Source: an uncultured Christensenella sp.
Lineage (GTDB): Bacteria; Bacillota; Clostridia; Christensenellales; Borkfalkiaceae
Direction of reading: 5' to 3'
NCBI GenBank assembly: GCA_910586365.1
Contig: CAJUGP010000024.1
Span: 1 to 33,790 of the forward strand
Length of the DNA stretch: 33,790 bases
A model generated the notes under the pieces. The model did no database searches, was not told the origin of the DNA, and saw only the letters and a program-made list of their open reading frames with translations. The position numbers were made by a program, and so were the translations under genes. Shown one piece after another: positions 16,635-24,510 of this stretch; position 1 is the first letter of the stretch, and the number at the start of each line of letters is the position of its first letter.

Positions 16635-16664
16635 CTGTCATGTCGAGCGAAGTCGAGACATCTC
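16635..16664 (+). repeat. Hairpin repeat, ATGTC/GACAT arm variant
   Basis: A complete copy with the arms ATGTC (16640-16644) and GACAT (16657-16661) around the core GAGCGAAGTCGA. Compared with the ATTCC/GGAAT copies, both arms have changed together so that pairing is kept. It ends the 22-base array and lies 5 bases past the 3' end of the NAD(P)HX repair gene, where it could act as a transcript end structure. Confidence 0.75.
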
Positions 16665-16669
16665 TTTTA

Positions 16670-18100
16670 TTAAAACGAGCACATGACCGCAGGCAAATAA
16701 TTTACAATATCCTGCGCGTCGGGCGCGTATTCTCCCATTTGCTCGGCGGCGTATTCCCCCGCCTTTCCCAACGCGAAACAAGCACAGCAAGCCGCATCGA
16801 ACACCTGAACGCCGCGCGCAATCGTACCCGCCATAAAACCCGAAAGCACGTCGCCGCTGCCCCCTTTGGCAAGCGCGGGACTGCCCGCCGTAACGATCGC
16901 CGTCCGATCTCCGTCGGTAACGATCGTACGGTTGTTTTTGAGGACGAGCGTCACGCCGTATTCCGTCGCAAACCGCCGCGCGATCTCCGTGCCGCCGCGC
17001 ACCGTTTCTTCCACACTCTTGCCGCAAAGGCGCGAAAATTCTTTGGGGTGCGGCGTTAAAACGACGCGGCAATTTTTCTCTTTGAGCGCGTCAACGCCGT
17101 ATCGGGAAAGTGTGTTCAAGCCGTCCGCATCGAGCAGCAGCGTTCCGCGGTACTCCTTCATGAAACGGCAAATCAGCGCGTAAAGCGTTTCGCTTACCCC
17201 CATTCCCATGCCGACCGCCACGCAGTCCGCTTGTAACAGACACTCGTCGACGCCGCCGAACCGCCGCAAAATAACGGCGGGAAGCTTTCCGACCGCGCAG
17301 GAGTACAGCTCGTCGGAAACATATAAATTCGTATAGCCCGCGCCCGATTTCAAACACGCGCCCGCGGCAAGAAACGCCGCGCCGCTGAACGCGTCGCCCG
17401 CAACGATCGCCGCCGAACCGTAATCGCCTTTGCTCGTATGCGATTTCCGCTTGGGGAAAAACCGCGCCACGTCCGTGCGCTCCCAAACCTCCGTTCCCGC
17501 ATCGCCCGCGATCCCGATATCGGCAACGCGGACGGCGCCTGCCGTATCCGCGCCGTCGGCAAGCAGCAACGCCTCTTTCAGCTGCCCCATTGCAAGCGTT
17601 TCGTCCGCGCGCACGCACGGTTCGAGCGCAACGCCCCCTTCCGCAAGACCGCTCGGAATATCGCACGCGATCACGTACGCGCCGCTGCCGATAAAACGAA
17701 CGAGGTGCGCCTCGTCGCCCTCGATCGCCCGCGTCAAACCCGTTCCGAACAGACAATCGACGATTAAATCGTACCGTCTGCGCGGAATCCTGCCCAAATA
17801 CGCGCCGAATTTTTCCGTTTGCAGCTTGCAATCGGGCGAAAATTTGCGCGCCAAACACAGAACTTCCGCCTCGCAACCCCATTCGCGCAAATACCGCGCT
17901 GCGGCAAATCCGTCGCCGCCGTTGTTTCCGCCGCCGCACACGAACAGCGCGTCGCCGATTTTTCGCTCTTGCATGACGGCGCGCACGCGTTCCGCAAGCG
18001 CCTTCCCCGCCCGTTCCATAAGAACGGACGAAGGCGTTCCCGTTTCGATCGTCCGAGCGTCCAAAGCGCGCATGCGCTCGTTCGTATAGGCAAATTTCAT
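16670..18100 (-). CDS. nnr: Bifunctional NAD(P)H-hydrate epimerase / ADP-dependent NAD(P)H-hydrate dehydratase
   Basis: Repairs NADHX and NADPHX, damaged hydrated forms of the reduced cofactors. The 476 residues are the two-domain fusion common in bacteria. The N-terminal epimerase domain (about 1-205) has the GGGNNGGDGF loop at 56-65. The C-terminal ribokinase-like dehydratase domain (about 220-476) has LTPHPKEFSRL near 348-358 and GGSGDVLSG near 419-427. An AGGA site precedes the ATG. The gene is last in a run with birA and recX. Its 3' end abuts the hairpin repeat at 16635-16664 and no standard terminator with a T-run follows. Confidence 0.95.
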   Translation of the reverse strand: MKFAYTNERMRALDARTIETGTPSSVLMERAGKALAERVRAVMQERKIGDALFVCGGGNNGGDGFAAARYLREWGCEAEVLCLARKFSPDCKLQTEKFGAYLGRIPRRRYDLIVDCLFGTGLTRAIEGDEAHLVRFIGSGAYVIACDIPSGLAEGGVALEPCVRADETLAMGQLKEALLLADGADTAGAVRVADIGIAGDAGTEVWERTDVARFFPKRKSHTSKGDYGSAAIVAGDAFSGAAFLAAGACLKSGAGYTNLYVSDELYSCAVGKLPAVILRRFGGVDECLLQADCVAVGMGMGVSETLYALICRFMKEYRGTLLLDADGLNTLSRYGVDALKEKNCRVVLTPHPKEFSRLCGKSVEETVRGGTEIARRFATEYGVTLVLKNNRTIVTDGDRTAIVTAGSPALAKGGSGDVLSGFMAGTIARGVQVFDAACCACFALGKAGEYAAEQMGEYAPDAQDIVNYLPAVMCSF

Positions 18101-18118
18101 CGCAAATTTCCTCGTATT

Positions 18119-18802
18119 TTACAGTCGAATGCTCACTTCCGCCGCCGAAAGCGCGCTGATTTTGCCGCCCTCGTCGATCTCTAAGCGTCCGTCGCCGAGC
18201 ACGCGCAGCGCAACCGCCGAAAACGTTCTTTCCGCCGTCGTCACGCTTATGTTTCCGAGCCGCACGTATTCGCGGTATATTTTTTCGCCCGATAACAAAT
18301 CCGTGCCGCAAAAATTTTCGATCAAGCGCGCGCGCACCCGATCGCAATCGATCGCGCGCCCCGCCGCTTCACACAAATTGACGGCGACGTCCGCATATTC
18401 GCCTAAATCGTTGGAAACGTTCAACCCGATGCCGACGATGCTGCTTTTGACCGCGCCGCCCGAAAAAGCGTTCTCGATCAGAATCCCCGCGATTTTTCTA
18501 CCGTTCGCATAAACGTCGTTGGGCCACTTGATCGCGGCGCTCACGCCGTATTCCCCGACCGTGCGGCATACGCTCGCCGCGGCATGCTGCATCAGCAAAA
18601 ATGCATTCCGCGCAGGAAGATCGGTAAAAAACCGCAGCGCGGAAAAATACACGCCCCCCTCGCACGAGCGAAAGGAACGCCCCTTCGTACCCTTGCCGCC
18701 CGTTTGACGGCGGGCACATACGATCGCGTCCTCGCCCTTTTCAAGATAACGGCGGATATAATCGTTGGTCGAAGAAACCTCTTCCAAAAGCTCAATCTTC
18801 AT
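18119..18802 (-). CDS. birA: Biotin--[acetyl-CoA-carboxylase] ligase
   Basis: Attaches biotin to the carboxyl-carrier protein through biotinyl-AMP. The protein has 227 residues and starts directly at the catalytic domain, so it lacks the N-terminal DNA-binding domain of bifunctional BirA and should not be a repressor. Family motifs are the glycine-rich GGKGTKGRSF loop (about 34-43, replacing the usual GRGRxGRxW), KWPNDVYANGRKIAGIL (about 92-108) and VGIGLNV (about 122-128). The ATG overlaps the recX stop by 11 bases. The loop shows Lys and Phe where Arg and Trp are commonest, a conservative change. Confidence 0.92.
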   Translation of the reverse strand: MKIELLEEVSSTNDYIRRYLEKGEDAIVCARRQTGGKGTKGRSFRSCEGGVYFSALRFFTDLPARNAFLLMQHAAASVCRTVGEYGVSAAIKWPNDVYANGRKIAGILIENAFSGGAVKSSIVGIGLNVSNDLGEYADVAVNLCEAAGRAIDCDRVRARLIENFCGTDLLSGEKIYREYVRLGNISVTTAERTFSAVALRVLGDGRLEIDEGGKISALSAAEVSIRL

Positions 18803-19406
18803 CGTCTTTCAAACTCTCCAACGCCGCGCGCGCCGTATCGTATTCGTATCCCTTCGATAAAAGATAACGGTATGCCTTTTGCAAAACGGCGCGGTCAAGC
18901 TCTTTTCCGCGCAGATATTTTTCCAGAATACGCTTGGCGCTTTCCGTCTCGTCGGAAATACCCGAAACGGCGTTTTGCACCGCTTCCTCGCCGATGCCCT
19001 TGCGTTTGAGTTCCAATGCGATCAGCCGCCCGCCCTTTTTCTTGGAAACGCTCTCGCAATACCGCTGCGCATACAGACTATCGTCAATAAAACCGTAGCT
19101 CTTCATCTTTTCGACGACGTAATCGCTCACGTCCTGCAAGTAACCCTTTCGCTTCAAAAACGCGCGGATCTCGTATTCCGTTTTCATCGTAACGGAAATA
19201 TGCGAAAGCGCTTTATCGAACGCGGTCGCCTTTTCGCTTTCGAGCTGCATGCGCGAAAGCTCTTCCGCCGTGACGACGCTGCCCGTTTTCAAACGGTTTT
19301 TCATCACCGTTTCCAACGTCATGCCGCAGAAAAAAACGCCGTCCACTTCGATATTGCACCGCAATTTATCGTGTTTTTGCGGCGAAATGCCCGTTATTTC
19401 AGACAT
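18792..19406 (-). CDS. recX: Regulatory protein RecX
   Basis: RecX proteins bind RecA filaments and limit recombinase activity. I prefer the ATG at 19404-19406, giving 204 residues, because MSEITGISPQKHD fits the usual RecX opening and the start lies 4 bases after the previous stop. An in-frame TTG at 19445 would add 13 residues. The body consists of three-helix RecX repeats, with FLKRKGY, YGFIDDSLYAQRYCES and RLIALELKRKGI typical of the family. No recA gene is in the window. Ribosome-site support is weak for both starts. Confidence 0.9.
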   Translation of the reverse strand: MSEITGISPQKHDKLRCNIEVDGVFFCGMTLETVMKNRLKTGSVVTAEELSRMQLESEKATAFDKALSHISVTMKTEYEIRAFLKRKGYLQDVSDYVVEKMKSYGFIDDSLYAQRYCESVSKKKGGRLIALELKRKGIGEEAVQNAVSGISDETESAKRILEKYLRGKELDRAVLQKAYRYLLSKGYEYDTARAALESLKDDED

Positions 19407-19410
19407 AGTA

Positions 19411-20619
19411 CTATGCAACCCCGTTCCAAACGCGATTTTGCGCAAACCATTCGGTATCCTTTAAGAGCGTCGTATTTTCGGAACACCACAGCTTCAAGCT
19501 CTTTTTCGTTTCCTCTTCCTTTTTTCCGTAATAGAACACGATATTACCGTTCATGGGCGCGTGCCCGTCCGAAGTGATCCTCGTCGTAACGTAGATATTT
19601 TTCGTATATTTGCCCACGCGGTCGATCATCGCCTGCGAAGGGAACGTATTGTCTTTGTTCAACGTATATTCGGTCGACCCCGCGCAGCAGCACACGCAAA
19701 CGATTTCGGGCTGAATGACGGAAAGCAGACAATCGTTGCTCGAAGTCGGGCTTCCGTGATGCCCCGCCTTAAATAATTTGACTTTGGGAAGGGAATTATA
19801 CTGCACCAAATATTCCTCTCCCTTTTCCTCTAAATCGCCCGTAAATAAATAGTGAAAGACGTTTTCCCCGTCCTTCTGCGAAAGCAAAATGCAAACGGAA
19901 TAATTGTTTTCGTCGGACGATTTGTTTTCGTAATAATAATTATAGAGAATGCTCATCGTGACGTTTTCGGAAAGCGCGTAGCTCTTTTTCGCGCCGTCCT
20001 CTTCCTTCCAGCACTGCAAGGCGGAATAATGCTTCGCGCCCGCCGCCACTTCGGCGTCGCGTTTTTCATAGTAAGAATTCAAAATCGAAGTCGATTTATT
20101 GGTAAGCGGAAAGTCGATAATCGTTTTGCACTCGAAACTTTCAAATACGCCTTTCGCTTCCTTCGTTCCGACAAACGCCGCAATATGGTCTTGATCGGCA
20201 TGCGTGGCGACGACGTATTCCAACACGCCGTCCGTGCAATATTCTTCGATATAGGGCACGATCGTACCCGCCGAACCCTGACGCGACCCCGCGTCGATCA
20301 GCACTTCGGTATCGCCGACCTTGATCAGCGTACAGTCGCCCGCATATTTATTCCCGAGATAGAGAAAATGAATCGACAAATCGCCGTTTGCGATTTCTTT
20401 TTTCTCCCCTGCGGCGACCTCGCCCGCGCCTTCGCGATGCAGCCAATCGTCGAGCCTGCCCGTTTTATAAAGCCAATAACCGATCGCGCCAACGATCAAA
20501 ACGACGACCAAAACGATCGCCAACGCCGCCCAAAACGCCTTGGGATTTTTCCGCGCCGCCGTTTCCGCCGCGCGGTATGCCTTGTTTACCTTTCTTTTGT
20601 TGCTTGAATTTTTCGCCAT
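19411..20619 (-). CDS. Membrane-anchored metallo-beta-lactamase-fold hydrolase (ComEC C-domain-like)
   Basis: A 402-residue protein with a short basic N-terminus, one membrane helix (about 29-50) and an extracytoplasmic metallo-beta-lactamase domain. The metal motif is THADQDHI (about 139-146), followed later by FTGDLEEKG and KAGHHGSPTSSN. This is the layout of the ComEC/Rec2 C-terminal nuclease-like domain and its stand-alone relatives, but the channel part of ComEC is absent, so a role in DNA uptake is only one option. The ATG has no clear Shine-Dalgarno site; a TATAAT (20625-20630 on the minus strand) lies only 5 bases upstream of it. Confidence 0.88.
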   Translation of the reverse strand: MAKNSSNKRKVNKAYRAAETAARKNPKAFWAALAIVLVVVLIVGAIGYWLYKTGRLDDWLHREGAGEVAAGEKKEIANGDLSIHFLYLGNKYAGDCTLIKVGDTEVLIDAGSRQGSAGTIVPYIEEYCTDGVLEYVVATHADQDHIAAFVGTKEAKGVFESFECKTIIDFPLTNKSTSILNSYYEKRDAEVAAGAKHYSALQCWKEEDGAKKSYALSENVTMSILYNYYYENKSSDENNYSVCILLSQKDGENVFHYLFTGDLEEKGEEYLVQYNSLPKVKLFKAGHHGSPTSSNDCLLSVIQPEIVCVCCCAGSTEYTLNKDNTFPSQAMIDRVGKYTKNIYVTTRITSDGHAPMNGNIVFYYGKKEEETKKSLKLWCSENTTLLKDTEWFAQNRVWNGVA

Positions 20620-20639
20620 AGTATATTATATGTTTCTTC

Positions 20640-20975
20640 TTATACCAAACCGAACGCCTGCGCAATTTCGATGACCGCCGCGTCGACATTGTGCAAAAAT
20701 TTATTGAGCGCTTTTTGCGCGCCCGCGTCGATCACGCCGTCTTCCGTCGTGCGCAGCACTTTTACGATCATATCCGAATTGGAATAGATTACGTTGCATT
20801 CCTCTTCGATCAGAGCAAATGCGGAATCCGCGCTCGCGCTTTGAATGCGGTGCAATTCTTTTACGGCACGGTTGACTTCGGCAAACAGCGCGGCGTTGCC
20901 GCTTGCAAACAGCTCTTTCATCGCGCCGTTCAGCCGCACGAGCTGCTCGGCGAACGCCGTCAATTCTTGTTCCAT
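20640..20975 (-). CDS. Small helical protein of unknown function
   Basis: I cannot assign this 111-residue protein. It is predicted by eye to be almost entirely alpha-helical, acidic, without a signal peptide or membrane helix; it has a single cysteine and many Ala/Glu/Leu residues, as in four-helix or coiled-coil adaptor proteins. Its ATG overlaps the stop of the upstream pyrophosphorylase gene as TAATG, so the two are translationally coupled, and the next gene starts 20 bases after its stop. The coupling hints at a shared role, but nothing in the sequence names it. Confidence 0.7.
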   Translation of the reverse strand: MEQELTAFAEQLVRLNGAMKELFASGNAALFAEVNRAVKELHRIQSASADSAFALIEEECNVIYSNSDMIVKVLRTTEDGVIDAGAQKALNKFLHNVDAAVIEIAQAFGLV

Positions 20976-22183
20976 TACAGTTCGACTCCGTTTTTTATTA
21001 ACAGCGCGCGGGCGGTTTCCACGCTGTCGACCCCCTGCGCATTCTTGACAGGCGCGAATTCGCGTTCGCGCACGACTTCGCAGGGCAGACAGCTCCCCAT
21101 GAGCGCAACCAAATCAAGGATCAGCGTTTCAAATTTATAACCGTTGGGACGCTCGGGCACGACTTTGTTGCCGCGTTCGTCGAGATAAGGTATTTTTTTC
21201 TCGACAACGTGCACGGGGATTCCCCTGCCTGCGATCTCTTCGAGTTTGTTTTTCTCGAACAGATAATTGAGGGTGACGCCGTAACGGTACAGCAATTCCC
21301 CGTCCGTATCGCGCGCGTTCGCCATGTCGGACGGCAATTCGTAATACTCCACGACGCGCGGCACGCCGTTTTCGAGGCACAGCACACCCACGCGCTCTTC
21401 GGGGCAGACCTTTTTGACGACTTTCGCCCCCGTTTTACAGCCGCTCGTTAAGGTCGCTCCCAGAAAAACGGGGTCTGCGATCTTCTGCAACACGTTATCG
21501 ACCGCGAACACGTTGAACCACTGCACGGTTTTGAACGCTTCGCGCTCCAACAAGCCCGAGCGCACGAGCGAAGTATACCAACCGCCGTTTCCGTTGGGAG
21601 CTGCCGCAAGCGTGTTTTTTTCCTCTAAGAGAAGTTTTCCGTTGAAATCCACGCAAGCCGCGGTATCCTGCACGAAAAAACCGACGTATTCTTCGGGATA
21701 CCCGAAAAAGCCGTGCTCTTTGAAAAACGCGCGCGTTTCGCCGTCGTTCTTCGCGCTCGTCATCACGGCAAGCGGAACGATCGCCGAGCAGGCGGCGCAC
21801 GCCGCTTTCAAGTTCTCCATCAGCAAGCCGAAAATCGGCAGATGGCGCGTTAAACCCATATCGAACGCGCCCTTCGGCTTATCGCTACCGAGCCGCGTTC
21901 CCTGTCCGCCTGCGAGCAGCACCGCCGCAAGCTTCCCTTCACGGAGCGTTTGCGCTCCGATCGTGAAAAGTTCTTCTTTTCGTTTATCCAGTTCCTCCGC
22001 GGATATACCCGAAATCGGCTCGATTTTTCCGCACGGGCGCACGCTCTCGCGCAGACCGAGCATATCCCAATCGATCGCGGCGATCTGCCGTTCCAACGCG
22101 GCTTTTTCTTCGCCTTGCGCCTTTTGCCAAACGCGCAGGATATGCTCCTGCCCGTGCGACAGCAATCTTTTTTCTATTTCCAT
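20975..22183 (-). CDS. UDP-sugar pyrophosphorylase (UDPGP/UAP1-type uridylyltransferase)
   Basis: Transfers UMP from UTP to a sugar-1-phosphate. The 402 residues belong to the eukaryote-like UDPGP family, not the bacterial GalU or GlmU families. The nucleotide-binding signature AGGQGTRLG is at 91-99, followed by KPKGAFDMG (102-110), and QWFNVFAVDN lies near 225-234. The Bacillota members are usually called UTP--glucose-1-phosphate or UDP-N-acetylglucosamine pyrophosphorylases; the substrate cannot be fixed here. It is the first gene of a leftward run and has a good sigma-A promoter 33 bases upstream. Confidence 0.9.
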   Translation of the reverse strand: MEIEKRLLSHGQEHILRVWQKAQGEEKAALERQIAAIDWDMLGLRESVRPCGKIEPISGISAEELDKRKEELFTIGAQTLREGKLAAVLLAGGQGTRLGSDKPKGAFDMGLTRHLPIFGLLMENLKAACAACSAIVPLAVMTSAKNDGETRAFFKEHGFFGYPEEYVGFFVQDTAACVDFNGKLLLEEKNTLAAAPNGNGGWYTSLVRSGLLEREAFKTVQWFNVFAVDNVLQKIADPVFLGATLTSGCKTGAKVVKKVCPEERVGVLCLENGVPRVVEYYELPSDMANARDTDGELLYRYGVTLNYLFEKNKLEEIAGRGIPVHVVEKKIPYLDERGNKVVPERPNGYKFETLILDLVALMGSCLPCEVVREREFAPVKNAQGVDSVETARALLIKNGVEL

Positions 22184-22216
22184 AAGTCGTTATCCTGTCC
22201 TAATTCTCACTATGTT

Positions 22217-22244
22217 ATTATATCATAGCAATGTGAAAAATCAA
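22217..22244 (-). promoter_or_regulatory. Sigma-A promoter of the pyrophosphorylase-to-nnr operon
   Basis: TTGATT (22239-22244) and a perfect TATAAT (22217-22222) are separated by 16 bases on the minus strand. The predicted start lies near 22210, giving a short leader before the ATG at 22183. Confidence 0.75.
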
Positions 22245-22276
22245 ATATTTTTCGCGCCTAAACACAAAACTTCGGG

Positions 22277-22301
22277 AAAGGGCGGCATAAAGCCGCCCTT
22301 T
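22277..22301 (-). terminator. Terminator after araA
   Basis: Ten-base arms AAAGGGCGGC and GCCGCCCTTT enclose a five-base loop, 8 bases after the araA stop. The T-run on the minus strand is poor, but the flanking A/T bases can extend the stem. Confidence 0.75.
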
Positions 22302-22308
22302 CGTTTCC

Positions 22309-23766
22309 TTATTTCATTTTCCAAACGCTGTCCGCCCACAAAAGCTGACGCTTAAACTCGTTTAGCTCGGTTTTTTCGTCGATCACGACGACTTCGATCC
22401 CCCACATATTGCCCAGATCGATCATTTCCTGCGCCGTAACGACCGAAGAGACGACGGTGTGGTGCGCGCCGCCCGCATAGATCCAGGCGGCAACGCCGTC
22501 TTTGAAGTTGGGCTTGTATTTCCACATTAACCCGCCCGTGGGAAGATTGGGCATGGGGTGCGGATATTTGATCAGTTCGATTTTCTGTACGATCAACCGC
22601 AGTCTGTCGCCCATATCGACCATGGAAACGGCGACCGCTTCGGGCGAGGCGATCCCCTCGAACACCAGACGCGCGGGATCGCTTTTGCCGCCTATCCCCA
22701 AGGGATGAACTTGAATTTCGGGTTTGGTCGCGGCAAACTGCGGCGAAACTTCGAGCATGTGCGCGCCGAGGCAAAGCCCTTCGGCAAGGTCGTAGGTATA
22801 ATCTTCCATCAAACCCGTGCCCTTCTGCCCTGCCATGTACTGCATGATCGCGCCGAGTGCCGCGATTTTCCAATCGCCTTCCGCGCCGAAGCCGTATCCT
22901 TTGCTCTGCAAATCCTGAATGGCAAGACCGGGCAGTTGATTCAGCCCGTGCAGCGCGCCGAAATGATCGACGATGCCGATATATCCGCCCTGTTCCTTGC
23001 AGAATTTATCCATGGCGATTTCGTATTTCGCCTGTTCGCGCACGACCGAAACGCGATCGGTACCCATCGTATATTTTTTACCGTATTCCGCCATGAGCGC
23101 GTCGACTTCTTCTTCGGTAACGCGGTTGATATATTCGACCAAATCGCCGACGGGATAATAGTCGACTTCCCAGCCCATGCCGATATGCGCCTCTACCTTA
23201 TCGCCTTCGGTAACGGCGACGTTGCGCATATTATCCGAAAACCGACAAACCTTCACGCCCTTCGAGAACGCGTACCCCGCGGCGACGCGGCACCACGAAG
23301 CAAGCTCTTTGAGCGCCTCTTCGTCTTTATAATACCCGACGATCACTTTATTGTCCATTCTCAGGCGGGAAACGATATAACCGAATTCCCTGTCGCCGTG
23401 CGCCGCTTGATTTTCGTTCATGAAATCCATGTCGATCGTATCGTACGGCAGTTTTTCGTTATACTGCGTAGCAAAGTGGCACATGGGTTTTTGCAGCATT
23501 TTCAGCCCTTTGATCCACATTTTGGCAGGCGAGAAGGTATGGCACCAAGTGATGATGCCCACGCAGTTTTCGTCGTCGTTGACCTTTTTCACCGCCGCGA
23601 TTATCTCTTCCGAGCTTTTGCAGGTCGTCAGATATTTCACCGTAACGGGCATATGTTGGTTGACGTACGCCGCCATCTCTTTGGAGTGCTCCGCAACGTG
23701 CGCGAGCACCTCGTCGCCGTAAAGGGTCTGCGAACCCGTCAGCCAATAAACTACTTTCTTTTTCAT
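22309..23766 (-). CDS. araA: L-arabinose isomerase
   Basis: Converts L-arabinose to L-ribulose with a divalent metal. The 485 residues are slightly short of the usual 490-500. The start MKKKVVYWLTGSQTLYGDE is typical, and the metal-binding glutamates are visible in FGAEGDWK (near 298-305) and MEDYTYD (near 325-331), with later histidines in AGGAHHTV. The ATG has a GGGGG ribosome site. It is the last gene of the arabinose operon and is followed by a terminator. Confidence 0.97.
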   Translation of the reverse strand: MKKKVVYWLTGSQTLYGDEVLAHVAEHSKEMAAYVNQHMPVTVKYLTTCKSSEEIIAAVKKVNDDENCVGIITWCHTFSPAKMWIKGLKMLQKPMCHFATQYNEKLPYDTIDMDFMNENQAAHGDREFGYIVSRLRMDNKVIVGYYKDEEALKELASWCRVAAGYAFSKGVKVCRFSDNMRNVAVTEGDKVEAHIGMGWEVDYYPVGDLVEYINRVTEEEVDALMAEYGKKYTMGTDRVSVVREQAKYEIAMDKFCKEQGGYIGIVDHFGALHGLNQLPGLAIQDLQSKGYGFGAEGDWKIAALGAIMQYMAGQKGTGLMEDYTYDLAEGLCLGAHMLEVSPQFAATKPEIQVHPLGIGGKSDPARLVFEGIASPEAVAVSMVDMGDRLRLIVQKIELIKYPHPMPNLPTGGLMWKYKPNFKDGVAAWIYAGGAHHTVVSSVVTAQEMIDLGNMWGIEVVVIDEKTELNEFKRQLLWADSVWKMK

Positions 23767-23798
23767 GATATAAAAACCCCCAAGTTTTTAATGATTTT

Positions 23799-24497
23799 TT
23801 ATTTTTTCTGTCCGTAATAGGCATTTTTGCCGTGCTTGCGCTGATAGTGTTTTTCCATCATAAACCGATCGGCGCGCTGCACGTTCGGGTTGATCCTCTC
23901 GGTAAGATACGCCATTTTCGCCACTTCCTCGATCACCGTCGCGTTATACACCGAACCGTCGGCATCTTTTCCGAACGCAAACACGCCGTGACTCTTGATG
24001 AGCACGCCCGGCACTTCGAGCGGCTTTAACCCGTCGGAAGCAAACTTTTCAACAATCGCAAGCCCCGTATTCTTCTCGTACTCCCCCTCGATCTCCGCCT
24101 GCGTCAGCGAACGCGCGCAGGGAATGTCGCCGTAAAAATAATCGGCGTGGGTCGTGCCGTAAAAGGGAATCGCGCGCCCCGCCTGCGCCCATGCGGTGGC
24201 AAAGGTAGAATGGGTGTGCGTGACGCCCCCCACGTCGGGAAACGCCTTGTAAAATTCGATATGCGTGGGCGTATCGGACGAAGGACGCAGCTTCCCTTCC
24301 ACCACGTTTCCGTTCAGATCGACGACGACAAGGTCGTCCGCCGTCATGTCGTCGTAGCTCACGCCCGAAGGCTTAATGACGATCAGCCCGCTTGCTCTGT
24401 CGATTTGGGAGACGTTTCCCCAGGTGAAGAGCACCAATTTGTTTTTGACCAAATCGAGATTGGCTTTTAACACCTTTTCTTTTAATTGTTCCAACAT
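23799..24497 (-). CDS. araD: L-ribulose-5-phosphate 4-epimerase
   Basis: Class II aldolase-family zinc enzyme that turns L-ribulose 5-phosphate into D-xylulose 5-phosphate. I use the ATG at 24495-24497 (MLEQLKEKV), preceded by AAGGAG; a longer in-frame reading upstream has no family resemblance. The 232 residues contain the zinc ligands His94 and His96 (THTHST) and His170 (KSHGVFAFG), and the motif TWGNVS near 25-30. It lies between the kinase and the isomerase with short gaps, so all three steps from arabinose to the pentose phosphate pathway are made from one transcript. Confidence 0.96.
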   Translation of the reverse strand: MLEQLKEKVLKANLDLVKNKLVLFTWGNVSQIDRASGLIVIKPSGVSYDDMTADDLVVVDLNGNVVEGKLRPSSDTPTHIEFYKAFPDVGGVTHTHSTFATAWAQAGRAIPFYGTTHADYFYGDIPCARSLTQAEIEGEYEKNTGLAIVEKFASDGLKPLEVPGVLIKSHGVFAFGKDADGSVYNATVIEEVAKMAYLTERINPNVQRADRFMMEKHYQRKHGKNAYYGQKK

Positions 24498-24510
24498 AAT
24501 TTTCTCCTTT

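Noticed and set aside
16391..16664. Possible CRISPR array
   Set aside because: The 22-base units follow each other without unique spacers, diverge from unit to unit and have no cas genes nearby.
17091..18347. 418-codon minus-strand frame
   Set aside because: It overlaps nnr and birA in another frame and is extremely Arg-rich, typical of a shadow.
22558..23817. 419-codon plus-strand frame
   Set aside because: Antisense to araA, which is supported by clear motifs, a start site and operon context.
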